From positions 29,264,162 through 29,328,161 of the forward strand of contig JAAALK010000287.1 of assembly GCA_019279435.1 (NCBI GenBank): a DNA stretch of 64,000 nucleotides, given 5' to 3'. The position numbers and the translations under genes were made by a program. Under the pieces are notes generated by a model that ran no database searches, had not been told where the DNA came from, and worked only from the letters and a program-made list of their open reading frames with translations. The stretch comes from Zizania palustris (Eukaryota; Streptophyta; Magnoliopsida; Poales; Poaceae). Positions 10,873-20,734 of this stretch are shown here, piece after piece; within the stretch, counting starts at the first letter, position 1, and the number at the start of each line of letters is the position of its first letter.

Positions 10873-13654
10873 GGTTCTGGCTGTTAAACACCTGCTTCTT
10901 CAACCCAACTACTCCATCTTTTGTCTCCAAGAAACTAAGATCGGTTCCTTCGACCACTCTTCCATTCGTCGCTTCGCTCCTAAACGGTTCGATCAATTCG
11001 CTTTTAGACCGGCTGCGGGTTCCTCTGGTGGGCTCTTTGTGGGCTGGATGGGCTCGCGTTTCTCTGGGACTGTGGTCTCTTCCTCCCGTTTCCAGATAAC
11101 AATCAGTTTCACCTCTGTCATCAATGGCAACAATTGGCAGCTTACTTCTGTTTATGGTCCCTGCCGTGCCCAAGGGAAATTGGAATTCATTAACTGGCTT
11201 CTTAGTCTGGATGTCAATCCAAATCTCAACTGGATCTTCTTGGGGGACTTCAATCTATATCGCTTCCCCTCCAATAGAATCAAGTCCGGAGCCAATTTCA
11301 CTGATATGAGCAACTTCAACCTTGTCATCAGTTCTCTGGGCCTTCATGAAGTGCCTCTGTCCGGTCGTAAATTCACCTGGAGCAACATGCAACAGTCTCC
11401 CACTTTGGAACAACTCGACTGGTGCTTAACCTCGGCTAACTGGCTGACAGCTTACCCGGGCACTTCCTTTACTGCTCTCCCGCACACTAACTCAGACCAT
11501 GTGCCTTGCCAGATTGGGATCTCTTCCAACATCCCTCCGAACCAAATCTTCTGGTTCGAGGACTATTGGACTGGCCTTCCCGGGTTTTTTGACCTCGTTC
11601 AGTCCCGTTGGAGCTTCCCTCAAATTCAAAATCCAGTTCAACGCATTGCTTTCAAGCTCGGCTCCCTTAGAAAGGCTCTTCTTCCTTGGCGTAACAGAGG
11701 GGGGACTTTCAACACTTGGATTAAGCACTCGTCAGTTGTGATCCAAGCCATCGATCACTTGGAGGAACTCAGGCGGATTTCTATTCCCGAAGGCAATCTG
11801 CGGCGTCTGCTCAAAAAGCACATCGCTGGGCTTCTCCGCATCCAGAACTGCTTTTGGAAGCAGCGTTTTACGGTACGGTGGACTCAATTGGGTGATGAAA
11901 ACACCAAGTTTTTCCACAGCATGGCCTCGAACCGTCATCAACGAAATCAGATACAGTCTATCCTCGACTCCGATGGCAAGCTTGTCACTTCGGTGGAAGA
12001 CAAGGCTGAGGCTTTCTTGGAGTTTTTCTTAAGTAAAATGGGGTTTTCCTCCGCACCAGTCATGCACTTCGACCTGGACAACCTAGTTCCTAGGTTCGAC
12101 GGCCTTGATCACTTGGCCAATCCAATCAGCCCTTTTGAGCTCGACAAAGTCATCAGCTCCCTCCCGACCAACAAAGCTCCTGGTCCAGACGGGTTCAACA
12201 ACAATTTCTACAAAACTTGCTGGCACATCATTCGTCAAGATTTTTATGATCTCGCCAATGGCTTCTCCACAAAGCCCTCCTGCCTTCGACCAATCAATGG
12301 GTCCTTCATCACCCTTCTCCCTAAAGGCCATAACCCCTCCATAGTTCGGGACTTCAGGCCAGTCTCCTTGCTCAACACCAGCATCAAATTAATAACAAAG
12401 GTCCTGGCCAACAGGTTACAACCCACTATCACTAGAATAATTCACAAAAATCAGTACGGTTTTATTAAAGGCAGATCTATTCAAGATTGCGCAGCTTGGG
12501 TTCTTCAATTTACCCACCTCTGCAAGCACTCCAAGGCCAAGACTGCTATTCTTAAGCTTGACTTCGAGAAGGCCTTCGACACAATTGAGCACTCGGTTAT
12601 TCTTCAGCTGCTCGTTCGCTTTGGTTTCCCAGACATCTGGACTTCTTGGATACGGACTATCTTTGACTCGGGCTTCTCTGCCATCCTCGTCAACGGTATA
12701 GCAGGGAAATTTTTTCACTGTAAAAGGGGTGTTCGTCAAGGGGACCCTCTATCCCCTCTACTCTTTGTCATTGCCGCTGAGCTCCTACAGTATATCATCA
12801 ACAAAGCTTCCTCCCTGGGCGTCCTCGCGGCTCCGGCTTGCCACAACCCCGGGGATGACTTCCCAGTGATTCAGTACGCGGATGACACCATCATCTTCCT
12901 CCAGGCCTCTCAATTGAACCTCTTCAAACTCAAAGGCCTCATCAATAGCTTCTCTGCCTCCACTGGCCTGCAAGTAAACTTTGACAAATCCAGCTTAATT
13001 CCTCTCAACCTGGACCCGGCTGAGGCCCAGTTGCTTGCAGCCGGCTTTGGCTGCAAACTGAAATCCCTCCCTTTCCCCTATCTTGGCCTTCCCTTAGGCG
13101 TCCTACGCCCCTCTTACAAGGACTTCTCCGGACTTCTTGAGCAAATGGATCGTCGGCTGGCCTCCTCTGCCGCTTGGCTCTCTATGGCTGGCAGGCTCCA
13201 ACTCGTCAACTCTGTGCTTTCTTCCCTTCCAACTTACTCTATGTGCACCTTCAAACTCCCTGCCAAAGTTCTTCGTCAGCTTGATCAGTCCCGACGCCAT
13301 TGCCTTTGGAGAGGTTCGAACCCCAGTAAGGTGCACAGTCTTGCCCGCTGGGAGGTCATCTGCAAGCCCAAGAGCCAAGGTGGCCTTGGGGTGATCAGCC
13401 TGCACTGTCAGAATAACGCCCTTTTGCTTAAACAGCTTCACAAATTCTACTCTAGAAGAGATATCCCGTGGGTTCAACTCACCTGGTCTACCTTTTATAA
13501 CGGCACCAAGCCTCCACACCTCACTCCTCCCAAGGGTTCTCGCTGGTGGAAGGATATTCTGAAACTTTCTGGCTTGTTCCGGGCAATCGCCAAGCCTTCT
13601 GTCGGGGATGGGAGGTCCATTGCCTTCTGGCATGATCATTGGCTTTCCTCCTCA
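10862..13654 (+). pseudogene. LINE endonuclease and reverse transcriptase segment
   Basis: A long open frame (to 13663) with an AP-type endonuclease (CLQETK, GDFN, SDHVP) and an L1 reverse transcriptase (KAPGPDGFNN, RPVSLLN, FEKAFDTIEH, RQGDPLSPLLF, the catalytic YADD at about 12880). The frame formally starts at 10835, but the first residues come from antisense of the other segment and the stop at 13661 comes from the flanking target duplication. The native endonuclease N-terminus and the C-terminal domain are missing. That it stays open over 930 codons suggests a recent insertion. Confidence 0.9.
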
Positions 13655-13666
13655 ACTGCGTAGTTT
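13655..13666. repeat. Right target-site duplication of the LINE
   Basis: ACTGCGTAGTTT, identical to 9976-9987; supplies the stop codon of the inverted reading frame. Confidence 0.85.
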
Positions 13667-13713
13667 GTAGCTGCGAGATAGGTTGGCACATGTTTGATCC
13701 TCTTGTCGAGCTA

Positions 13714-14027
13714 TGTTGGAGAACATGGGAGATTTAGAGAAACGAGGGAGATTTAGAGAATTGAGGGAGAGATTGTAGATTGATCTTTATTTCTTGCTTC
13801 CTAATTACATGCTATGGACCCCTTTATATAGCACAAGGATCTCTTTATTTCTAACTTGACTCTAACTACAATTGGAAAAGTAAACTAACAAGACTGTAAC
13901 TAAACCTGGACTTACTCATGGTGCATGTGGGGGCACCATGGGCTGGGCCTGTGTCTGCATGGCAGCCTTGCGCCTAGCACATGAAAGCCTCAAAATGAGA
14001 TCAGTCTCACACAATCTGTACATAACA
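13714..14027 (-). mobile_element. Solo LTR (probably copia-type)
   Basis: 314 bp. Read on the minus strand it begins TGTTATGTACAG and ends TCTCCAACA (TG...CA). A TATA box and downstream sequence (CTATATAAAGGGGTCC, about 13830) lie in the proper direction. The flanks AGCTA and AACTA agree at 4 of 5 positions, compatible with a decayed 5-bp target duplication. No internal retroelement sequence is attached, so recombination between LTRs probably removed the body. Confidence 0.65.
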
Positions 14028-14104
14028 AACTATAACATTCGTAAGAAATACTAGTTCAAGTGAAACTAGATCAACTCTTTCACTCAAAAGTATAGGATTA
14101 TCTA

Positions 14105-17100
14105 TCATATTTGTGTCTTTAGGTGAGGGTCTATACTGTCCAGACTGGCGACTACTTCCATCATAGTTGGTCTCATCAAAGGATTATTGTTGACACACTT
14201 GCAAGCAGTTTCAAGGACCTTTAGCATTTGCTCTTCATACCCTGTGCCTTGCAGAATTGAATCCAGCACCTCAGTCTGCTTTCCCTCTGATGTCATCTCC
14301 TGTACCCATGGGACAAGTTCCTTCGAGGTAGATAGTACTGGAACAGGCCGCCTCCCAGTGAGAAGCTCAAGCAGGACTACCCCAAAACTGTACACATCAC
14401 CTCTGAATGTAGCAACCCATGCTTGCCCATACTCAGGGGGGATGTAACCGAGAGTGCCAACTAGCTCGGTTGTGACATGAGTTTTGTTGGGAAGGATTAA
14501 TCTTGATAATCCAAAATCTGCAATATAAGCTTTGAATTCTTTGTCGAGTAGGATGTTACTAGATTTTATGTCACGGTGGACAATACGAGGTTTGCAGATA
14601 TTGTGGATGTAAGAAAGGCCCTGGCTTGCTCCTTTCGCTATTTTGAACCGTGTTGACCAATCTAGAATTGTGCTGGCATCATCGTCCTTGTTATGAAGCC
14701 AATCATCCAGACTGCCATTCTCCATGTAAGAATATATGAGGAGCCTCGAGTTTCCCTGGATACAGTAACCCCAGAGTGGCACAAGATTGTCATGTTGTGC
14801 CATGGAGAGCGTTTCAACTTCTGCACTGAACTCCCTTTCCATCAGGCACATTTCACCATTGAGCTTCTTGATGGCAATCTTTGAGCCATCAGGTAGTACT
14901 GCCTTGTAGACTAAGCCATAACCTCCACATCCGACGATGTGCTCCTGGCTAAAATTGTCTGTAGCTTCCACAATGTCAGTGAATGTAAGCTTGCTTTCTG
15001 CTTCTTTGCCTTGCGGTAGTATTACAAACAAATGCTCTGAATTGACGTTGGATGATAGTGTTTCTGTGTAATCATTGTTGCACCTATTTTTGGTCATGAA
15101 ATTCCTACCCTTGATCGACAAAAGGAGATACCCCAACAACAAAAGAATGACAATGGCTCCAAAAAAGACACCAAACACAATTGCAAATATGACATTCTTG
15201 TTTTGTTGTTTCTTTGAGGCCAACTGTGCTCCGACTGAACTGCAGTGTTGTATAAGCATAGGACCACACAACTTTGGATTGCCATAATAACTAGAATTTG
15301 TGAATGTACTAAGCTGACCTACATCTGGAACTGGCCCTTCAAGATCATTGTAAGAAATATTGAATTTTGAAAGGAAGTTTAGATTGTTTAGCGAAGCTGG
15401 GATTGTACCAGTTAGATTGTTGCTCGAGAGATCCAATATTAGCAGATCTGTGAGGTTGCAGATCGACTGGGGGATATCTCCAGATAATTTGTTAAAGCTC
15501 AAATTGAGAGAAAGGAGTGCTTTCAACTGACCAATCTCTGGAGGGATCAAACCCGTTAATTCATTGTTGCCTAGATTCAGTACTTTAGGAAAAGCACTGA
15601 GCATGCGGTAGCGGTATTGAAGTGCTGCATCAATAAATATGGGTAGATCGAATGCTCTATGGTCCCATTGGGCTGCAACCTTTTCTGACGTTAGCATTGG
15701 CATCTGTACTAAGGCTGTCGGAATCTCCCCCATCAGACTATTGTTTGATATGTCTAGATAGAAGAGGAAGTGTAGACTGCTGATCCAATCAGGTATTGGT
15801 CCAGTTAGTTGATTGCTATCTAAAAACAGCATCTCCAAACTCGAGAGTTTTAGTAACCATCGAGGTATTTTTCCAGACAACGAGCATTCACTTAAGGAAA
15901 ACACCTGAAGATTCTCAAAACCATCGATGCTATCATCATCAGGCATTCTCTCATTCAAGAAATTGTGGCCTATAAGAAGGGTGGTGAGGTTGTTGGAGCT
16001 CCTTAATATCTGAAGTGCATTTGCTATATTTGTAAAACTGTTGTCAACGAGCGACAGGAATGAGAGGGATTTCATATTGCCTAGTCCCTTTGATAACTCG
16101 CCGTGGAAATCATTGAAAGATAGCCGCAGAGCAGTTAGGTCGCTGCATGAGTAGATGCTTTCTGGAATTTTTCCACTGAAGTTGTTCCGCAAAAGATCTA
16201 AAGTCTTTAGACAGGGTAGGTTGGAGAAATTGACATTGGTGAGATCTCCACTAAAATTGTTGCTCTTGAGGTCGACAATTATCAGACTTGTGCAGTTGGC
16301 CAATGTTGATGGCACACTCCCATACATTTTATTGTTGTTCAAATGGAGTTCCTCCAATCTCTTGAGCTGACCTATAGACTGTGGGATCTCACAGCTGAAG
16401 TTGTTGTCGCCAAGGTCAAGGGTAGCCAGCTTACTGAGTTTGACGACATTTTCACCTTCAAGTGTTCCTTGTAAATTGTTGTTTGGGAAAGAGAGGTACT
16501 CCAACGAGGTAGCATTGAAGAGTTCATCTGGGAGAGTCCCACTAAGGTTGTTGTGACCAGCCTTGAGCACTCTGAGCTTGGAGCAGCTTCCAAGTCCAGT
16601 GGGAATGCTCCCACTGAATTGATTGTAACTGAGTTCAAGCACAGCAAAGGATGGCGAGTTGGTGCAGAAATTACTTGGTATATGCCCAGTAAAGCTGTTA
16701 TTGCTAGCATTGAGTGCGACCAGATTTTTCATCACTCCCCATATGGATGATGGAAACTGTCCTGTAAACAAATTACTTGAGATGTTCAGTACCTGCAGTG
16801 GCCTGGCAGGGACTGAAGATGGCAACTCATTCAGATCTCCTTTCAGACGATTGAAGCTGATGTCAATGACGATGATACTGCTGGACGACATCAATTCCTG
16901 TGGCAGGGCACCAGATAGCAGGTTATGAGACAGGTTGAGGCGCAGCAATCCAGGGAGGCTGCCAAGAGAAGGTGAGATGTGCCCCTGGATGCTCCTAGAA
17001 GCGAGTGAAACATCAGTGACCGTCCTATCTTGGCTGCAGGTGATCCCTTCCCACTGGCAACAATCTGTGCCATCCTGCCATGACATGGCGAGGCCACCAT

Positions 17101-17260
17101 CCCCAGTAAGCTCCGATAGGAATCTGAGGAGGGAGCTGCTCTCCTGCACCGTACATGAACTGGTGGTAGAGGCGAAGTTGAGCAGCAGAACAAGGGCAAG
17201 GCCAAGGGCAGGTATGGGCAATTTGTTGCTTTTCCTCTTGTGTGGATGAAGTTGCTGCAT
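14105..17260 (-). CDS. LRR receptor-like kinase 2, PSKR/PSY1R type
   Basis: A single 1051-aa frame without introns. It has an N-terminal signal peptide, an LRRNT cap with CTVQESSSLL and DCCQWEGITC, about twenty extracellular leucine-rich repeats, an island domain around MLTSEKVAAQWDHRAFDLPI, a transmembrane segment (about 685-710, VIFAIVFGVFFGAIVILLLLG) and an RD-class Ser/Thr kinase (GCGGYG near 778, IAIKKL, IVHRDIKSSN, ADFGLS, PPEYGQ). It is clearly orthologous in layout to receptor 1 but much closer in sequence to the two kinase-less copies at 20735 and 29142, which share almost all of its ectodomain. The expected role is a plasma-membrane receptor for a sulfated peptide hormone. It is the only intact kinase gene of the duplicated sub-array in this window and could be the parent of the kinase-less copies. 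Confidence 0.95.
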   Translation of the reverse strand: MQQLHPHKRKSNKLPIPALGLALVLLLNFASTTSSCTVQESSSLLRFLSELTGDGGLAMSWQDGTDCCQWEGITCSQDRTVTDVSLASRSIQGHISPSLGSLPGLLRLNLSHNLLSGALPQELMSSSSIIVIDISFNRLKGDLNELPSSVPARPLQVLNISSNLFTGQFPSSIWGVMKNLVALNASNNSFTGHIPSNFCTNSPSFAVLELSYNQFSGSIPTGLGSCSKLRVLKAGHNNLSGTLPDELFNATSLEYLSFPNNNLQGTLEGENVVKLSKLATLDLGDNNFSCEIPQSIGQLKRLEELHLNNNKMYGSVPSTLANCTSLIIVDLKSNNFSGDLTNVNFSNLPCLKTLDLLRNNFSGKIPESIYSCSDLTALRLSFNDFHGELSKGLGNMKSLSFLSLVDNSFTNIANALQILRSSNNLTTLLIGHNFLNERMPDDDSIDGFENLQVFSLSECSLSGKIPRWLLKLSSLEMLFLDSNQLTGPIPDWISSLHFLFYLDISNNSLMGEIPTALVQMPMLTSEKVAAQWDHRAFDLPIFIDAALQYRYRMLSAFPKVLNLGNNELTGLIPPEIGQLKALLSLNLSFNKLSGDIPQSICNLTDLLILDLSSNNLTGTIPASLNNLNFLSKFNISYNDLEGPVPDVGQLSTFTNSSYYGNPKLCGPMLIQHCSSVGAQLASKKQQNKNVIFAIVFGVFFGAIVILLLLGYLLLSIKGRNFMTKNRCNNDYTETLSSNVNSEHLFVILPQGKEAESKLTFTDIVEATDNFSQEHIVGCGGYGLVYKAVLPDGSKIAIKKLNGEMCLMEREFSAEVETLSMAQHDNLVPLWGYCIQGNSRLLIYSYMENGSLDDWLHNKDDDASTILDWSTRFKIAKGASQGLSYIHNICKPRIVHRDIKSSNILLDKEFKAYIADFGLSRLILPNKTHVTTELVGTLGYIPPEYGQAWVATFRGDVYSFGVVLLELLTGRRPVPVLSTSKELVPWVQEMTSEGKQTEVLDSILQGTGYEEQMLKVLETACKCVNNNPLMRPTMMEVVASLDSIDPHLKTQI

Positions 17261-17760
17261 AGTTTTCTGGTGAAACTAGCATGGAAACCTGATGCTAAGT
17301 TTGTATCTTGACTGGGGCAAAGCATCAGATGGTCTAATCAAGATATAGAATTAGGAGGAAGAAAGGGGCTCCTCTTGCTTCCATTTTATTTTGGCATTGT
17401 AGTCGTCGTCATCAGAAAGAAATACAGGTCAACGATTAGATGCTGTAGCCTATGGGCTATGGATACTCACTAGGATTTAGGACCTTACAAAAACTGCCAC
17501 AGCCTGTCCTTTTTTTTAGTTTTTGGCACTATGACGTTTCACTAGCGGCTGCCTGCTATAATCTATTGGAAAGTCAAAGTTCTCGGCCATACTGAGCATA
17601 CGAGCTATTTTCCTCTCAGCCGTTCTTGGTTCAATCCTCATGACATTGACATTGTTACATGATGCCTTAATTTACTTGATTTGACATCGCTTTTCTTACC
17701 AGTTACCAGCTTCATGGCCCCATGACGAGCATGTTTGCTTGCCACTACTACTATAGTACT
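17261..17760. other. Upstream region of receptor kinase 2
   Basis: Probable minus-strand promoter and 5' UTR. The same sequence, lightly diverged, precedes the receptor copies at 22849-23340 and 31296-31740, showing that promoters were duplicated with the genes. Confidence 0.6.
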
Positions 17761-17988
17761 ATGGACAGAGTTTCTTACAAGGATTCATCTCCTCTGGTGA
17801 TTGGTGAAGACGAATAGGTTCATGTTTGCGAAATAAATACAAATGCTGAAGATTTGCAACGTTCTGAGAAGCGCATATAATTTGGAGCAATCATCGGCAT
17901 CGCATTCATCGTGTGTACATGGTTTGGACAGCAACAAAGCACAAACTGGTCGGTGGGTGAGGGCGACCTGGTGATTTCTTCTTCTTGA
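17761..17988 (+). pseudogene. Conserved small ORF, copy A (broken)
   Basis: Matches the 94-aa frame at 23349-23633 (VSYKDSSPL at the start, WVGEGDLVISSS-like end) but has an early stop (GAATAG near 17814) and a deletion in the middle. No known family recognised. Confidence 0.55.
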
Positions 17989-18359
17989 CCCAAGGTCCAT
18001 TGCGTTGACTTTCTGTTATCGAGCGTGCGCTTTGGCTTATCTGCTCAACACGGTTGCAGGCTTGCCGCTGCTTTCCAGTCTCCCGTCTCCACTGGTGTAT
18101 GATTATGGACCGTTGACTATTTGGCTCATCTTGGCTATTGTCTGAATGCTGGAAGTGCTCGACTGCTCGAGGTAAACGGTGTAGCGTGCGAGGGCTGGCA
18201 GTGGCAGACTGGCAAACTGGCAAACTGGCAGCTGATTGATCACTCGGGACACCACAGGGTAGCGTGATGCCGTGTAGACATGGTCTATGGATTATGGAAC
18301 TGTGGAGGAAAAAAAAAGATAGGCAGCAATTGGGCTGGCACCAAAGAAGCCTGCTTCTT

Positions 18360-18785
18360 TTAAAATACAGAGTTGCCATTGTTGGCATGAAGCATCCCTC
18401 TCGTTTCTCATCTTGTAGAGTATCTTACATGGTTTTTTCCGACATAATTTCAGGTGCAGCATCAACCGGAGAAACAACAAGGAAGACACGGATGGTCAAA
18501 GACAGACCTGATCCATGCCGAAGAAGGATTTCCAGGCTCATGAACGCGGTCTACTCGCCCGTCGACGGTAAACGCCCGTGTCTTCGCAGTACGACTAGCA
18601 ACTAGCAAGTAGCAATCCCCTTGTTTCTTGTCTTGCTTCCTATCAAGATCAGCCTTTGAATCTGTGCTTGATTAAAACGATGTCGCCTCGCGTTTCACAC
18701 ATGGCCACTTGCAGGACAAAATTGTCCAGGAAACTCAGGGCGATGAATGGATGATTGGGTCCGTCGTTTTCGACGCTTACGGGAT
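18360..18785. repeat. Duplicated spacer module, copy 1
   Basis: About 425 bp beginning AAAATACAGAGTTGCCATTG and ending near CGTTTTCGACGCTTACGGG. It recurs at 24345-24775 and 25845-26240, with a short start-only piece at 33060-33090. It travels with the receptor duplications; no function is apparent. Confidence 0.7.
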
Positions 18786-19539
18786 AATCCGTTGAATTGA
18801 TCGGACAATTCAATCTAGAAATATGTAAATTTTACTTTGTACTGATAAAACTCACTCACTGTAGTTGAAAAAATTAGTTTAATTTGATTCTTATTTGGTA
18901 CATATTTATAATCAATAAATTGCTAGGGAAAGCTGAATTAATAAAATACAACAAGAATATGTGATGGTAGCGACAGACATGTACAGGGCCAAACATGGGT
19001 CGCAAACTTGCTTCCTTCCATATTTTTTCAGGCTGAATATGGGTGGCCACTGTTTTGGTTGCGGCCCAAGTTTTATAGGGTCGTAGTTGTGTCCAAATGG
19101 GCCCGGTTTGATAGTTCGAAGAAGAAAAACACGGCCCATGATGGCAACCCAATTTTTATTTTTATTTTTAAAAAACAATACATTTTTATTCAATTTTTAA
19201 ATCTGGAATGGATTTTAAAATTTGCAAAAAACAGCAATATGTTAATAATTGATATGCCGATCTAGAGCAGATCAATAGATGTTTGCCGATGTAGGCATCT
19301 ATCATTCCATAGTTAATTTAGGTTGATCCATCTAGTGCAATGTGTCTCACATATACTGAATCAGTTTAGATTGGCATATCAAGCACCATCAAAAGGTTGG
19401 TGTTAACTGATCTGGACCGTTCGATGGTCCAATTAATGGCAGAAGATTATTTTTGTAAATTCTAAGATTAAAAAGTTTTAATAAAAATACATTATTTAAA
19501 AAAATCTCTAATTTTGGATTGCTTAGTGTTAGTGGGTCA
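18786..19539. other. AT-rich spacer, copy 1
   Basis: No gene seen. It corresponds to 26480-27940 in the next unit, with indels. It includes a GGCCCATTTGGACACAACTAC-like box that recurs near 25060, 26960 and 34220. Confidence 0.5.
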
Positions 19540-19855
19540 TCGAGATGGGCCCATGACTCCATGAAAGCATGGGGGCTGGCCCCTGCGCTGTTCCGTGGTT
19601 CCGCCGCCGCGCCATGGCTGCCGGTGCTCGTCGACTCCGGTCACCGAATCGAGCCTCCCTCGCTCTCGCCATTGCAGCATCTCCGCTCCAATGCCCAATC
19701 CACCTCTCTTCCTGCTGCTCAAGCATTGTCATTCTCCCAATCCACCCCGCCCCCTCCCGCAAGATGGATCAAGTCGCAAACCCTAAAAGGTGTTCGCATC
19801 GCAGAGGCGGCGCGCCGGCTGGTGGCCTGGTATGATCTAGTGATCTTCTGTCCAG
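19540..19855 (+). other. GC-rich exon-like block, copy 1
   Basis: GC-rich block in AT-rich DNA, closely repeated at 27945-28250. One shared frame encodes MAAGARRLRSPNRASLALAI... and ends GGAPAGGLV (stop at about 19835). A possible splice donor, CCAGAG/GTAACG, lies at 19858. A matching acceptor-like site (AG/GTAGATAA) is near 20551. No domain is recognised; it could be a duplicated first exon of an unknown gene or of a non-coding transcript. Confidence 0.35.
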
Positions 19856-20734
19856 AGGTAACGTCGAGCAGCTCCAAGCTCCTGTTTCTTCACCAATTTT
19901 TCAGTGAAAAATAAATTTCCCCTTCGTTACCACAAGTCCGGAATTATGGTTAGATTAACATAGTAGGCTCCTGTTTGCTCGTGAACTTGAAAGCGTAATT
20001 TCATTTTGCACGTATTAGTCATGCTCTCACTTGAACCGAACTGACCATTTTGTTAGTTGTTACTACATGTTGGAATGTTATGTATACATCGTTCTTTGCT
20101 TTGGTAACTGCTGGTGTAGTAATTATATACTCGCTCTGTAATCCATCCAACCATTCAATTGTTCATTTGCTGCTAATCAAAGGGCTGATTTATGATGAGA
20201 TAAAAGCTCAAATGATTTTGGCTATCTGTGATGTAAGCACAAAATGACAAAACCATATGTGGTAACATTTTTGTGAGAGGTCCACAGTTATTGCTGATGA
20301 GAAATGTTAATATTATTTCAACACGCTCATGGAAGAAATGAAAAAACAAACTAGGTAAATACTTGAAATACAATTACAATGGGTTTTGACAAGATAGTGT
20401 TACTGTTATTGACACAGTTTTGGTGCTTCTGTTCAGCTGCCTTGCATAATTACACATTATGTTAATTTTATATATGCATCAAATTGACCACTCTTAAACT
20501 ACGAACACCTTGTAATTTCATGTCTCTTTATTTTGTGCACTGGAATAGAAGGTAGATAACGATCACTTGGAGGTTGGAGCTTTTGATTAATCTCAATGAA
20601 GCTTTTAATCAGGCCATGGAAGGAGATAGTAACAGATACCATGGTGTGGTGCCTCAGGTCTTGGTCAGGTTGCCATGCTTCACCTCATATATATTGGTTT
20701 GGCCAGACCAAAATTGATCAAAACTGAAGTAGAG

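Larger units (their letters stand above)
9985..13654. mobile_element. L1-type LINE with inverted 5' half (twin priming)
   Basis: A LINE insertion bounded by a 12-bp direct repeat, ACTGCGTAGTTT (9976-9987 and 13655-13666; 17 bp if one mismatch is allowed). The left end carries poly(T) (9985-9994), the complement of a poly(A) tail, so the element inserted on the minus strand. The 3' part (9985 to about 10872) reads on the minus strand. The 5' part (about 10862-13654, endonuclease plus reverse transcriptase) reads on the plus strand. The internal end of the inverted part abuts the target duplication and its truncated 5' end abuts the 3' part, exactly as twin priming predicts. It is also 5'-truncated, lacking ORF1 and the start of the endonuclease. 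Confidence 0.9.

Noticed and set aside
13103..13639. 178-aa minus-strand frame
   Set aside because: Antisense shadow of the LINE reverse-transcriptase region; no domain.
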